Shown: positions 16,303 through 25,202 of the stretch, piece after piece
How positions within the stretch are numbered: position 1 is the stretch's first letter
Layout: every line of letters begins with the position of its first letter
NCBI GenBank assembly: GCA_046756445.1
Contig: JBHHWI010000008.1
Coordinates: forward strand, 1 to 51,414
Length of the DNA: 51,414 bases
Direction: 5' to 3'
DNA from: JACZWL01 sp046756445
Lineage (GTDB): Bacteria > Pseudomonadota > Gammaproteobacteria > Steroidobacterales > Woeseiaceae
Notes under the pieces: generated by a model
Databases searched by the model: none
What the model saw: only the letters and a program-made list of their open reading frames with translations
Told to the model about the DNA's origin: nothing
Made by a program: the position numbers and the translations under genes

Positions 16303-18240
16303 TTTTCTAGCCGCATCCTCCTGGCGTCGCTGATCGCCACAGCGCCCGCAGTTGCCGGCCCATACGATGACTGGACGCACTACGGCGGCGGTCAGCATGG
16401 CCTGCAGTACTCCTCCCTGTCGCAGATAACGCCGGGCAACGTCGATCGCCTGGCGGAAACCTGGCGATTTCGCACCGGCGAGCTGGGGCTCGGGCATCGC
16501 GAGCCGTTCGCGTTCCAGGCGAACCCGATCCTGGTCGAAGGGCGCCTCTATTTCCCGACCGGCAGTGCTATCGTGTTCGCGCTGGATCCCGCGACCGGGG
16601 AGGAGATCTGGCGATTCGACGCACAAATAGACCGATCACTCAATCACGCCGAAATCGCCAACCGCGGCGTCACCTCCTGGGTCGATGAAAAGGCGGAGGC
16701 CGGTGCAACATGCAGGCATCGCATTTTCGTCGGCACGCTCGATGCCCGACTGATTGCGCTCGACGGCGAGAACGGCGAGCCTTGCACGGACTTCGGCGAC
16801 CGGGGACAGGTATACCTGGACCGCGATGTCGGCGCCGCGGTTGACGAGTGGATCAATTACACCGTCACGTCGCCGCCGGCCATCGTCGGCGACATGCTGA
16901 TCGTCGGATCCGCGATCGGCGACAATCGGGCGGTCCGGTCGGAACTCGGCATCGTGCGCGGCATCGATGCCCGGACCGGCGCCGAGAAGTGGCGCTGGGA
17001 CCCGATACCGCGTGACGACGCCGATCCCGCTTATGCCGGTTGGAAGCCGGACGAGGCCGCGGTTAACGGGTCCGGCAACGCCTGGGCACCGTTGGCGGCC
17101 GATACCGAATTGGGCCTGGTCTATGTGCCGACGGGCTCCGCGAGTCCCGATTTCTACGGTGGCGAACGCGAAGGCGACAACGTCTACGCCAACTCGCTGG
17201 TGGCGCTCGACGGCGGGACCGGAGAGCTTGCCTGGTATCGGCAACTCATTCACCACGATGTCTGGGATTATGATCTCGCTTCCCAGCCGACCCTCGCCGA
17301 ATTACGGCATGATGGAAAGGTCATTCCCGCGGTGCTGCAGGGCACCAAGACAGGATTCATATTCAGTTTCGACAGAAGAACCGGCGAGCCCGTGTTCGAC
17401 ATAGAGGAGCGGCCGGTGCCGCAGGGTGGCGTCGCCGGCGAACACCTGTCGGCGACGCAGCCATTCCCGGTTGCCCCGCCCGGGCTCGTTCGGACCGATC
17501 CCCTCGGCGAAGACGATGCCTGGGGCATGGTCTATTTCGACAAGCGGTCGTGCCGGCAAAAGATTGCTTCGTTGCGCTCGGAGGGGATGTTCACGCCGCC
17601 CAGTACCGGGGGTACGATCGTCTTTCCCGGATTCGCCGGTGGCATCAACTGGGGCGGCCTGGCATTCGATCCGGTCAGGCAGGTCGCGGTCGCCTTTGCG
17701 ATAGACCTGCCGATGCAGATCGCGCTCATCCCGCGTGACGATCTGCGGAGCGTCTATGAATCCGGCGAGTTCGCCGGTCAGGAATTCGCGCGCCAGACGA
17801 GCACGCCGTACGGCATGCGCCGTACTGCGCTGCTGTCATTCCTTGACGTGCCCTGCATCGCGCCGCCCTGGGGCACGCTCGCCGCCGTCGATATGGAAAA
17901 AGGCAGTATCGATTGGCAGGTGCCGCTCGGGACGATTCAGGACGTCGCGCCCGCAATCGTGCCGAATTTCGAATTCGGCGTGCCCGGCGCCGGTGGCCCG
18001 GTCATCACGGCGAGTGGCCTGATCTTCATTGCGGCTGCCGTCGATAATTACATTCGCGCATTCGAACTCGACAGTGGAAACAAACTCTGGGAAGGCCGAT
18101 TGCCGGCCGGCGGACAGGCGACGCCGATGACCTATTTCCTCGCGGAGACCGGCAAGCAGTACGTCGTGATCGCGGCGGGTGGTCATGCCAGGATCGGGGC
18201 GACCAGCGGAGACTATCTGGTCGCCTTTTCCCTGCGCTAG
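16300..18240 (+). CDS. Periplasmic PQQ-dependent dehydrogenase (glucose/quinate type), non-canonical start
   Basis: Quinoprotein of 646 residues forming an eight-bladed propeller that oxidises an alcohol or sugar in the periplasm using pyrroloquinoline quinone. Repeated tryptophan-docking motifs (ALDPATGEEIWRF, ALDGGTGELAWY, AVDMEKGSIDW, AFELDSGNKLWE) mark the blades. HHDVWDYD (about 318-325) matches the active-site region of membrane-type glucose and quinate dehydrogenases. The five-helix membrane domain of those enzymes is absent; instead residues 1-19 form a signal peptide ending AVA. Homology begins at DDWTHYGGGQHGLQYSSL. The first standard start codon, GTG at 16573, would delete 91 residues including the first blade. 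No cytochrome domain or PQQ biosynthesis gene is in the window. Confidence 0.85.
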   Translation: MFSSRILLASLIATAPAVAGPYDDWTHYGGGQHGLQYSSLSQITPGNVDRLAETWRFRTGELGLGHREPFAFQANPILVEGRLYFPTGSAIVFALDPATGEEIWRFDAQIDRSLNHAEIANRGVTSWVDEKAEAGATCRHRIFVGTLDARLIALDGENGEPCTDFGDRGQVYLDRDVGAAVDEWINYTVTSPPAIVGDMLIVGSAIGDNRAVRSELGIVRGIDARTGAEKWRWDPIPRDDADPAYAGWKPDEAAVNGSGNAWAPLAADTELGLVYVPTGSASPDFYGGEREGDNVYANSLVALDGGTGELAWYRQLIHHDVWDYDLASQPTLAELRHDGKVIPAVLQGTKTGFIFSFDRRTGEPVFDIEERPVPQGGVAGEHLSATQPFPVAPPGLVRTDPLGEDDAWGMVYFDKRSCRQKIASLRSEGMFTPPSTGGTIVFPGFAGGINWGGLAFDPVRQVAVAFAIDLPMQIALIPRDDLRSVYESGEFAGQEFARQTSTPYGMRRTALLSFLDVPCIAPPWGTLAAVDMEKGSIDWQVPLGTIQDVAPAIVPNFEFGVPGAGGPVITASGLIFIAAAVDNYIRAFELDSGNKLWEGRLPAGGQATPMTYFLAETGKQYVVIAAGGHARIGATSGDYLVAFSLR

Positions 18241-18264
18241 CAGTCTGTCGGACTCAGGGGCTCG

Positions 18265-20187
18265 TTACGAGGCGGGTACGGGGATGGACGGAACCGTATG
18301 CTCGCTTGTGTCGCTGGCCGTGATCGATTTGCACCAGTTGCGGAATTCCTCATCGGGTGACGGTTTCGCGATCAGGAAGCCCTGGGCCAGATCGCAGCCG
18401 AAGGTCTTCACCATTTCCATTTGCTGCTCGGTCTCCACGCCCTCGGCGATGACGTCGAGCCCCATCGCCTTGCCGAGTGCGATAACGGCCTGAACCACAC
18501 GGGCATTGGTCTTTGATTCCGTCAGCCGCTCGACAAATGACTGATCGATCTTGAGCGTCTGAACCGGCAGCTCTGCAAGGTAGCTCAGAGACGAGTAACC
18601 CGTGCCGAAATCGTCGATATGAATGCCCACACCATACTTGGCCAGGTCCTTGAGCAGCGGCCTCGCGATCGTCAGATCCTCGAGCAGGGTCGTCTCGGTC
18701 AGCTCGAGATTGATCAGCTTCTGTTCGACCTTGTTCGCATTCAGAATCGACTCGATCAGCTCGACGAGTTTGTCATTTCTGAGCTGGTGCGCCGACAGGT
18801 TTACGGAGACCGGTATGTCCCACTCGCCGTCGGTGCGCCAGCCGGCAACCGCGCCACATACATTGCGCAGGATCGCCTCGAACAACACGTCCGAGATGCC
18901 CATCTCTTCGCTCAGCGGTATGAATTCCGCCGGGGCCAGTATGGTGCCGTCCGGCCTGACCCAGCGGGCCAGGGCTTCGACGCCTGCCACGGTGCCCGTT
19001 CGCAGGCAGAGTTGCGGCTGGAAAAACGCCGTGATCTGACCGGTGTCGATGGCAGACCTGAGCTCTGCTTCCATGTCGAACTTGTGGCGCGCACTGTAAC
19101 GCATCTCGCTGCGATAGTAGGTGACTCCGCTATCCAGCCGCCGCATCGAGCGATGCAGTGCTGCTTCCGCACTGCGAAAAACGGTATTGGCATCGGGCCC
19201 GTGCGCGGGGTGCCAGGCGACGCCGATACTCGCTTTGAGGAACAGGTCTCGTCCGTTGATCAGGAACGGTCTTTCGACGGTCTCTCTTACCGCGTCGACG
19301 AGCTTCTCCAGCGCGTCCCTGCCGGTGATCGCGGGAACCAGACAGGCAAATTCGTCGGCGCCGAAGCGCCCCGCGACGGGTTTATACCGGTCTTCTCGCG
19401 AGTCCAGCATGTCCTTCAATCGCGTGCCTACCGCTTTCAGGAGTTCCGTTCCGGATTCGTATCCCATCGTCTCGTTGAGGAAGCTGAAGCGCTCGATATC
19501 CAGCAGCACAATGGCGGTGTCGCCCTCCGAGCCCCCGGCGTTGTCGATCATGAATTGCAGGTGATCGATCAACTTCAGCCGATTCGGCATTTCCGTCAGG
19601 GGATCGAAGTATGCCAGCTTATGCAGCGCCGCCGTGCGCTCCGCGACCCGCTGTTCGAGTTCCTCGTTGGCGTGGCGCAACGCCAGGTCGGCGTGCCACT
19701 TGCCGCACAGCGCGGCGGCGAGCTGCCGGCACTCGGTCGCATGGAAGGGCTTCTGGAAGTAGAAGATCTTGTCGGCCGGAGGCACCAGTTTGCCGAGATC
19801 AGCCGATTGTGCGCCGAGCGAGCCGGTCACGATCACTATGTTGAGGTTCGGATCGATTTTCCGGATCTGTTTGGCCGACTCGATGCCGTCGATGCCGGGC
19901 GGCATTTTGACATCCAGGAACACGATCGAGTACGGGCTGCCGGCCCCGACGGCTTCCCTGACGGCCTCGACGGCAGCCTCGCCCTGGCTGCGCGATTCGA
20001 CCTCGAAGCTTACCGCGGACCGCCTGTCGGTATCCTCGCCGAACAGCACTTTCTCCAGATCGGGAATCGTCAACGTGGCGTTATCGGGCTCGTAGCCTTT
20101 GCCGAGGCAGCTCAGGTATTCGCCGATGAGCATTGCGTCATCGTCGACGACCAGGATGCGATTCGTTGTTGTTTCTGCCGGATTCAC
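18265..20187 (-). CDS. Response regulator with GGDEF and EAL domains
   Basis: Cyclic-di-GMP signalling protein of 640 residues. The receiver domain (about 10-165) has phosphoacceptor Asp in FLDVKMPPG and Lys in FQKPFH, with an unusually long insert between its first helix and second strand. The GGDEF domain (about 195-360) carries GADEF in place of GGDEF, so cyclase activity is doubtful. The EAL domain (about 380-625) keeps EALARW, SVNLSAHQL, ELTET, IDDFGTGYSSL, LKIDQSF, IAEGVET and AQGF, the full phosphodiesterase set. The likely output is c-di-GMP hydrolysis controlled by phosphorylation. The start lies 15 bp after the stand-alone receiver gene. Confidence 0.9.
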   Translation of the reverse strand: MNPAETTTNRILVVDDDAMLIGEYLSCLGKGYEPDNATLTIPDLEKVLFGEDTDRRSAVSFEVESRSQGEAAVEAVREAVGAGSPYSIVFLDVKMPPGIDGIESAKQIRKIDPNLNIVIVTGSLGAQSADLGKLVPPADKIFYFQKPFHATECRQLAAALCGKWHADLALRHANEELEQRVAERTAALHKLAYFDPLTEMPNRLKLIDHLQFMIDNAGGSEGDTAIVLLDIERFSFLNETMGYESGTELLKAVGTRLKDMLDSREDRYKPVAGRFGADEFACLVPAITGRDALEKLVDAVRETVERPFLINGRDLFLKASIGVAWHPAHGPDANTVFRSAEAALHRSMRRLDSGVTYYRSEMRYSARHKFDMEAELRSAIDTGQITAFFQPQLCLRTGTVAGVEALARWVRPDGTILAPAEFIPLSEEMGISDVLFEAILRNVCGAVAGWRTDGEWDIPVSVNLSAHQLRNDKLVELIESILNANKVEQKLINLELTETTLLEDLTIARPLLKDLAKYGVGIHIDDFGTGYSSLSYLAELPVQTLKIDQSFVERLTESKTNARVVQAVIALGKAMGLDVIAEGVETEQQMEMVKTFGCDLAQGFLIAKPSPDEEFRNWCKSITASDTSEHTVPSIPVPAS

Positions 20188-20202
20188 GCAGTCACTTTCC
20201 TG

Positions 20203-20697
20203 TCAGTGCGTCTTCACCATGCTTGCGACGTCCTTCGCGAGCTGCATGAAGGAAATGGGCTTGTTGAAGTAGTGCAGTTTCATCGGCGGCGGTACGCGCC
20301 GTTCCAGCTCCTCTTTGGGCACATCGGAGAAGCCCGTGACGAACACTATCTCGACCTCCGGATCCAGTTTTCGGATCTGACTCCCGGCTTCGACGCCGTC
20401 GATGCCGGGTGGCATCCGGACATCGAGGATCACGACATCGAATGGATGCCCCTCGTCCGCTGCTTCAGTGGCCAGGGTAATTGCGTCGTCTCCCTGATTG
20501 CAGGCGACGACTTCGAATTGCGCCGCATCACCGTTATCGGTTTCAGGGTCGAAGAGTTCCGCTGCGAGGGCGTCAACGGCCTGACTATGATCTGTGGGCT
20601 CGGACTCGCAAAATGCCTCGCGATAGCACTCGAGGATATGCTCGTCGTCGTCCGCTATCAGCACGCGAATACGATCTCCGTGGTGTTGAATGTTCAC
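20203..20697 (-). CDS. Stand-alone receiver-domain response regulator
   Basis: A 164-residue single-domain response regulator with no output domain. Acidic pocket DDD lies in LIADDDEHIL, phosphoacceptor Asp in VVILDVRMPPG and conserved Lys in FNKPISF. It shares with the receiver of the next gene the same long insert before the second strand (here containing ELFDPETDNGDAAQF) and the MPPGIDGVEAGSQIRKLDP signature, so the two receivers look like duplicates. GTG at 20697 is preceded by GGGAGG eight bases upstream, overlapping the end of the kinase gene. It may act as a phosphate sink or relay between the kinase and the GGDEF-EAL protein. Confidence 0.87.
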   Translation of the reverse strand: MNIQHHGDRIRVLIADDDEHILECYREAFCESEPTDHSQAVDALAAELFDPETDNGDAAQFEVVACNQGDDAITLATEAADEGHPFDVVILDVRMPPGIDGVEAGSQIRKLDPEVEIVFVTGFSDVPKEELERRVPPPMKLHYFNKPISFMQLAKDVASMVKTH

Positions 20698-20701
20698 CTG
20701 T

Positions 20702-22591
20702 CTAGCCTCCCTGGGCTGATGGCAACAGAACATGAAATTCTGCGCCGTGGCCGAACCCCGTACTTTCGGCCTGAATGCGGCCACCCATGCCTGCCAGTGC
20801 GTTTGCGCACCAGTGCAGTCCCAGCCCGGTCATGTGTCCCTGTTTTGACGTATAGCCGCGTTGAAAAATCTTGTTCCGAATGTGCTCGTCGAATCCACAG
20901 CCGGTGTCACGCACGGTGAGTCGCACCATGGGCTGCGTGTCGACAGTCTCGGGGATGGCGGTAACGAGTATCTCCCCGGATTCCGACTGGCTCCGCCGAA
21001 TTGACTCGTACGCATTCAGAATCAGGTTACCCATTACCTGCAGCAAGCCGACCCGGTGTGCTCGCACACGATGTTGACCGACTTCCTTCTCGAAGCTGAC
21101 ATGAAGGTCCTCTGCCTGTGACTTCGGTATCACATGAGCAGCCTCATCAACAACGTCCTCGAGATCGAGCACCTCGAATACGGGATCGACTTTGGCGTGT
21201 TTTTCCTGGTCAGCAAGGATTCCCTCGACCTGCCTCGCCTGTTTCGACGCGATCTCCAGGTCACCCGAGGCGCCTGAACCAACGGACTCGATATGATCGA
21301 ACGAAGCGTTGATGTATTGCAGCAGTTTCGCCCTGCGCTCCGGCGGGCAGTCCGGATCGGACAACTGCTCGGTTGCCTCCTTGATTCGCAGGCCGGCGGC
21401 GACCCGGAATCTCTGCGACAGGCGTTCGATGCCATTGATCAACGGCGTCAAGGCGTTGCGGATGTTGTGCAGGACCTCTGCAGCGGTGTCCGCCCTGCCC
21501 GCCTTGAATGACTGGTCGAGCAGCAACCCGCGGGCCCGCTGGACCTCATCGGTCATCTTGTCGAACTCGCCCGCGAGGGCTCCGATTTCGTCGCCACGGG
21601 CCGAGTTCATCCGTTGTGACAGATCACCGCTACGGCGAATGCCGACGATATGGTTCGCCAGGGCCTCGAGCGGGAGCACGATTACCCGCCGCAGCAGCGC
21701 CCAGGCGACCACGGCGATCAGCAGTCCGGCAAGCGTCAGAAAGGCAAGCGTTCCGTCGACCGTCTGGCTGCCCAGGGCCGATATGTGCCTCGGGGTCCTG
21801 GCTTCCAGAACGATGAATGGATCACCGAAAACGTCCGTCAATACGCCAAAACTGCGGATCTCCGCATCGGTGCTCTCGTGATAGGTTTGGCCGCCGTCTG
21901 AATCCGCAAGCGCCGCCATTTGCTCCGCTGTTGCCGCATCTGTAATCGGCTTGGCGGAGAAATCGACTTCGGTCTGTTCCGCCAGGCGCGATACGCGGGC
22001 ATCATCGAGGAATCGCGCCATGACCAGCGATCCCGCGATAGGCCCTACCTCTCCGGTCCTCAGGATAGGCATGGAGCAGATCATCAGGGGACCCAGATTG
22101 GTTGGCAGCAAACCGCTGGTTACGCTCTCGATCGTCGAGTGGCTGATCAGGCGCCCGGTCAGCGGATCGCCTTGCGAAAAGACGCCCAGTGAGGCGAGGT
22201 CTCCTCCCTCGCCATCGAGCACGAGCTGACCCCACAGCAGCTCTCCCGCGAGGTTATAGAACGCCATCAGGTTGAGATCGAGATTGACGAGCGTCGGTAT
22301 GTCCGCGTTGATCGATATGAAAGCCGGGTTCTCGCCGAGGGCGTAGGCATGGGCATCGTCCCAGGGCGCCCAGTCGCCGGTATTCGATTGCAGCTTGACC
22401 AGATCGGCCCGAATGGCCCGTTCCGCCCTGATCAGGTCCGTCCGCGCCGCCCTCATCTCCAGGTTATCGAAGGCGGGTGTGATGACCGTGTTCAGAATCA
22501 GGTAGCTCAGCAGGCCGAACGCCGCCATGACCGCAAGCAAGGTTGCGGAGACCTTCTTTTGCAGCGACAGCGACCCCAAGCCGGTTGACAT
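20702..22591 (-). CDS. CHASE4-HAMP sensor histidine kinase
   Basis: Membrane sensor kinase of about 629 residues. Spans at about 14-33 and 280-303 flank a periplasmic CHASE4 domain (DWAPWDDAHAYALG, then NLDLNLMAFYNLAGELLWG). A HAMP linker follows (LPLEALANHIVGIRRSGDLSQRM). The phosphoacceptor is probably His in EVLHNIRNALTP, a non-classical H-box, followed by the ATPase motifs NLILNAYESI, DTGCGFD and GLGLHWCANAL. ATG at 22591 is chosen because GGAAAG lies just upstream; an ATG at 22603 is possible. It is transcribed before two receiver genes and presumably phosphorylates one or both. The CHASE4 ligand is unknown. Confidence 0.88.
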   Translation of the reverse strand: MSTGLGSLSLQKKVSATLLAVMAAFGLLSYLILNTVITPAFDNLEMRAARTDLIRAERAIRADLVKLQSNTGDWAPWDDAHAYALGENPAFISINADIPTLVNLDLNLMAFYNLAGELLWGQLVLDGEGGDLASLGVFSQGDPLTGRLISHSTIESVTSGLLPTNLGPLMICSMPILRTGEVGPIAGSLVMARFLDDARVSRLAEQTEVDFSAKPITDAATAEQMAALADSDGGQTYHESTDAEIRSFGVLTDVFGDPFIVLEARTPRHISALGSQTVDGTLAFLTLAGLLIAVVAWALLRRVIVLPLEALANHIVGIRRSGDLSQRMNSARGDEIGALAGEFDKMTDEVQRARGLLLDQSFKAGRADTAAEVLHNIRNALTPLINGIERLSQRFRVAAGLRIKEATEQLSDPDCPPERRAKLLQYINASFDHIESVGSGASGDLEIASKQARQVEGILADQEKHAKVDPVFEVLDLEDVVDEAAHVIPKSQAEDLHVSFEKEVGQHRVRAHRVGLLQVMGNLILNAYESIRRSQSESGEILVTAIPETVDTQPMVRLTVRDTGCGFDEHIRNKIFQRGYTSKQGHMTGLGLHWCANALAGMGGRIQAESTGFGHGAEFHVLLPSAQGG

Positions 22592-22683
22592 ATGACTTTC
22601 CATGAGCGAGCCAGGCCCAACAGCCAGCCAACGAGTGTAAGACTTTGAATCTCAAGCGCCTGTGACCCAGCCCGCAGATTGGG

Positions 22684-23958
22684 TCAATCGGTCAATCGAG
22701 CCAGGCGGGATGGGTCGAAGGGCCTCGAGTCGATCTCGCTCGGCTGTCCCCCGATGCAGTCTGCCAGTAAATGGGCCGACCCCATCGCAAGGGTCCAGCC
22801 AAGCGGCCCGTGGCCGGCATTGATGTAGAGGCCCGGCAGCCTTCCGGCTCCGACAAAAGGCAGGCCGTCGCTGCTGACCGGGCGAAGGCCTGCCCAGGGA
22901 TTCGAGTTGCCTCGATCGACTTTCGAGGCGAGCCGTGGATAGAGCTCTTCGAGTAAGGTGAACAGCCCACGGATTCGTCGCGGATCGACGCGTTTGTCGA
23001 AACCGGCGAACTCGACCGTGCTGCTCATTCGCAGCCTGTTCCCCAGAGGCGTAATCGCCGCGTGCATGGTCTCATCGATCAGGGGCACCCGTGGTACACC
23101 GTCCATGTTTTCCACATTCAGTGTCACCGAATAACCTTTCGCCGGCTTTATCGGCAATGACATGCCTGCGCTGCGAACCAGCGCCGGGCTCCGATGCCCG
23201 GCCGCAACCAGCACCACCTCTGCATCGATCAATCCGCGATCCGTTGCCACGCCGGTCACCCTGCCTTGTTCGACCATCAGCCGGGTCGCCGCGGTACCCG
23301 TCTGTACCACCGCGCCGCCTGACTCGATCTCACGCCTGAGTTCCGTGCAAAAGAGATAGGCATCTCCGGAATCGTCATCGGGGTAATAAAAGGCGCCCTT
23401 TATCAGGTCTTTCGCGTATCTCAGAGCCGGCTCCGTCGAAACCACGCCCTGGGAATCCAGTTCTTCATAGCGCATGCCGTATTGCGACAGGGACTCGGAC
23501 TGGTGTCTCAGCCCATCGATCGCTTCGCCTTCCCGATACACGTTCAGTGTCCCGGACGAGGCGTGATCGAAACTGAGACCAAGGCGTTGACGCAGCTCGC
23601 TGGTCTTTTGCTTCGAATAGGTGGCGAGGTCGAAGTTGGCCTTGAGCGACGCCCTGTAGCGCGCAGCCGTTGAATGCTTCAGGAAATCCAGGCCCCAGAG
23701 CGTCAGTGACGGGATGGCCCTGAGCCTCAGGCGGAAAGCGGATTCTCGATCGACCACCGACGACAGCAGGTGCTTCCAGGCGCCCGGCGCATTCCAGGGC
23801 TCGCACTTCGACGGCGTGATCAGGCCCCCGTTCGCAAAGCTCGTCTCCAGTCCAACGCCGTCATGCGCTTCGAGCAGCCGTACGTCGTGGCCCCGTTCGA
23901 GAAGCGCCTGAGCGCTGCACAACCCCTGCAGTCCGCCGCCGATGACGAGGATTTTCAC
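22684..23958 (-). CDS. dadA: D-amino acid dehydrogenase-like flavoprotein
   Basis: FAD-dependent amine oxidoreductase of 424 residues resembling the DadA small subunit, which oxidatively deaminates D-amino acids to 2-oxo acids and passes electrons to the respiratory chain. The dinucleotide motif VIGGGLQGLCSAQALLERG is N-terminal, TSFANGGLITPS follows, and GHGPLGWTLAMGSAHLLAD closes the FAD site. The start is GTG at 23958, only three bases after the thiolase stop, so it is the last gene of the operon starting at 25799. That context is odd for a D-alanine enzyme; a related amine, such as taurine (the large subunit of taurine dehydrogenase is of this broad type), is a conceivable substrate but unproven. 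Confidence 0.82.
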   Translation of the reverse strand: MKILVIGGGLQGLCSAQALLERGHDVRLLEAHDGVGLETSFANGGLITPSKCEPWNAPGAWKHLLSSVVDRESAFRLRLRAIPSLTLWGLDFLKHSTAARYRASLKANFDLATYSKQKTSELRQRLGLSFDHASSGTLNVYREGEAIDGLRHQSESLSQYGMRYEELDSQGVVSTEPALRYAKDLIKGAFYYPDDDSGDAYLFCTELRREIESGGAVVQTGTAATRLMVEQGRVTGVATDRGLIDAEVVLVAAGHRSPALVRSAGMSLPIKPAKGYSVTLNVENMDGVPRVPLIDETMHAAITPLGNRLRMSSTVEFAGFDKRVDPRRIRGLFTLLEELYPRLASKVDRGNSNPWAGLRPVSSDGLPFVGAGRLPGLYINAGHGPLGWTLAMGSAHLLADCIGGQPSEIDSRPFDPSRLARLTD

Positions 23959-23961
23959 CGT

Positions 23962-25194
23962 TCAGCGACCGATGACAAAACTGACGGTCGTGGTCGCGCT
24001 GCCGCCGATGTTCAGGGTCGCCACGTCTCGCGCGCCTTCGATCTGGTAGTCGCCCGCCTGGCCGCTCACCTGTTTGTAGCTGTCCAGCACCATACGGACG
24101 CCCGTCGCACCGACGGGGTGGCCGAGGCCGATCAGGCCGCCGCTGGCATTGACCGGAATCCGTCCCTCCATTTCGATGTCACCCTCCTCCACGGCTTTCC
24201 AGCTCTCGCCCGGCGCCGTGATGCCGAAGTGATCGATGGCCATGTATTCGGTGCTGGTAAAGCAGTCGTGCGTCTCGATGCCGTCGACATCGTCGACGCC
24301 GCGAATGCCGGCACGTCTGAACGCGTCGGTTATCGTGCCGCGAACGTGCGGGAAGACGTACTCGGCATCCTTGCTCTCGTCGATCTTCTGTTGATAGCTT
24401 ATCGGTGCGGTGCGGTGGCCCCAGCCCTTGATGTAAGGCAGATCGTCGAGTGACATACCGCGATTCCTTGCGTACTCGCCGGCTTGCCCGGCGCCTGCCA
24501 GGAATATGCAGGCCGCGCCGTCGGTAATCTGTCCGCAATCGTGTTTGCGAATCCGCCCTTCGATCACCGGATTGGCTTCGTCATCCTCGGAGAAACTTTC
24601 TTCCGTAAATACCCATTTGCGCGTCTGTGCGTTCGGGTTACGTTTGGCGTTCGCAAAGTTGATTTTCGCGATTCCGGCGAGGTGTTCCCGATTCAGGCCG
24701 AACCGGCGGTCGTACTCGGCAGCGAGTTCGCTGAACATGTGCGGCCATGGATAAGTAACGTCCTGGCATTCATGTCCGGCCCACATCGCCGTCGGGCCGA
24801 TGAACTCGGCCGCCTCCTGTGCCGGCACATTCCGCATCTGTTCGATGCCGACGACTGCGGCAAACCCATAACGCCCGGCTTCGATGTCCGCTGCCGCCGA
24901 CAGCATGGCGATGCTTCCCGACGCGCAGGCCGCTTCGTGCCGGGAGGCCGGCAGACCGGAGAATGCAGGATGGAGGGCGGCGAAAAACCCGCCGAGTTGT
25001 CCCTGTCGACAGAACAGCTCCGCGGTAAAGTTGCCGACGTGCGCAACCTCGATGTTCTCCGGTTGGAGATCGACAGTTTGCAGTGCGCCTTCCACCGTGT
25101 CCCGAAACGCGTCGAATATCTCTGCACCGTTTCTGGCCCAGTTCTGTGAAAAGTCGGTTTGGTAACCACCCAAAACGTAGACGCGATTTGTCAT
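23962..25194 (-). CDS. SCP2-type thiolase family protein
   Basis: A 410-residue thiolase of the SCP-x/SCP2 branch, expected to cleave or condense acyl-CoA chains. The nucleophile is Cys in HEAACASGSIAML (about residue 85), the second catalytic segment is THDCFTSTEYM, and GGLIGLGHPVGATG supplies the catalytic His. Members of this branch often act on branched or ring-bearing acyl-CoAs such as sterol side chains. ATG at 25194 follows the isomerase stop by eight bases. It belongs to the leftward operon controlled by the 20-bp site at 25826-25845. Confidence 0.88.
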   Translation of the reverse strand: MTNRVYVLGGYQTDFSQNWARNGAEIFDAFRDTVEGALQTVDLQPENIEVAHVGNFTAELFCRQGQLGGFFAALHPAFSGLPASRHEAACASGSIAMLSAAADIEAGRYGFAAVVGIEQMRNVPAQEAAEFIGPTAMWAGHECQDVTYPWPHMFSELAAEYDRRFGLNREHLAGIAKINFANAKRNPNAQTRKWVFTEESFSEDDEANPVIEGRIRKHDCGQITDGAACIFLAGAGQAGEYARNRGMSLDDLPYIKGWGHRTAPISYQQKIDESKDAEYVFPHVRGTITDAFRRAGIRGVDDVDGIETHDCFTSTEYMAIDHFGITAPGESWKAVEEGDIEMEGRIPVNASGGLIGLGHPVGATGVRMVLDSYKQVSGQAGDYQIEGARDVATLNIGGSATTTVSFVIGR

Positions 25195-25202
25195 GTGAGT
25201 CT

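Noticed and set aside
16300..16306. Frameshift in the T6 run as the reason for the missing PQQ start
   Set aside because: Adding or removing one T puts upstream codons in frames that reach TGA or the DUF1501 TAG without giving a nearby ATG, GTG or TTG.
16573..16575. GTG as start of the PQQ dehydrogenase
   Set aside because: It would remove the signal peptide and first propeller blade, 91 residues, which are clearly coding in the same frame.
18619..20919. Very long open plus-strand frame opposite the response regulators
   Set aside because: Both minus-strand receivers and the GGDEF/EAL motifs are intact; the plus frame is a composition artefact running across two genes.
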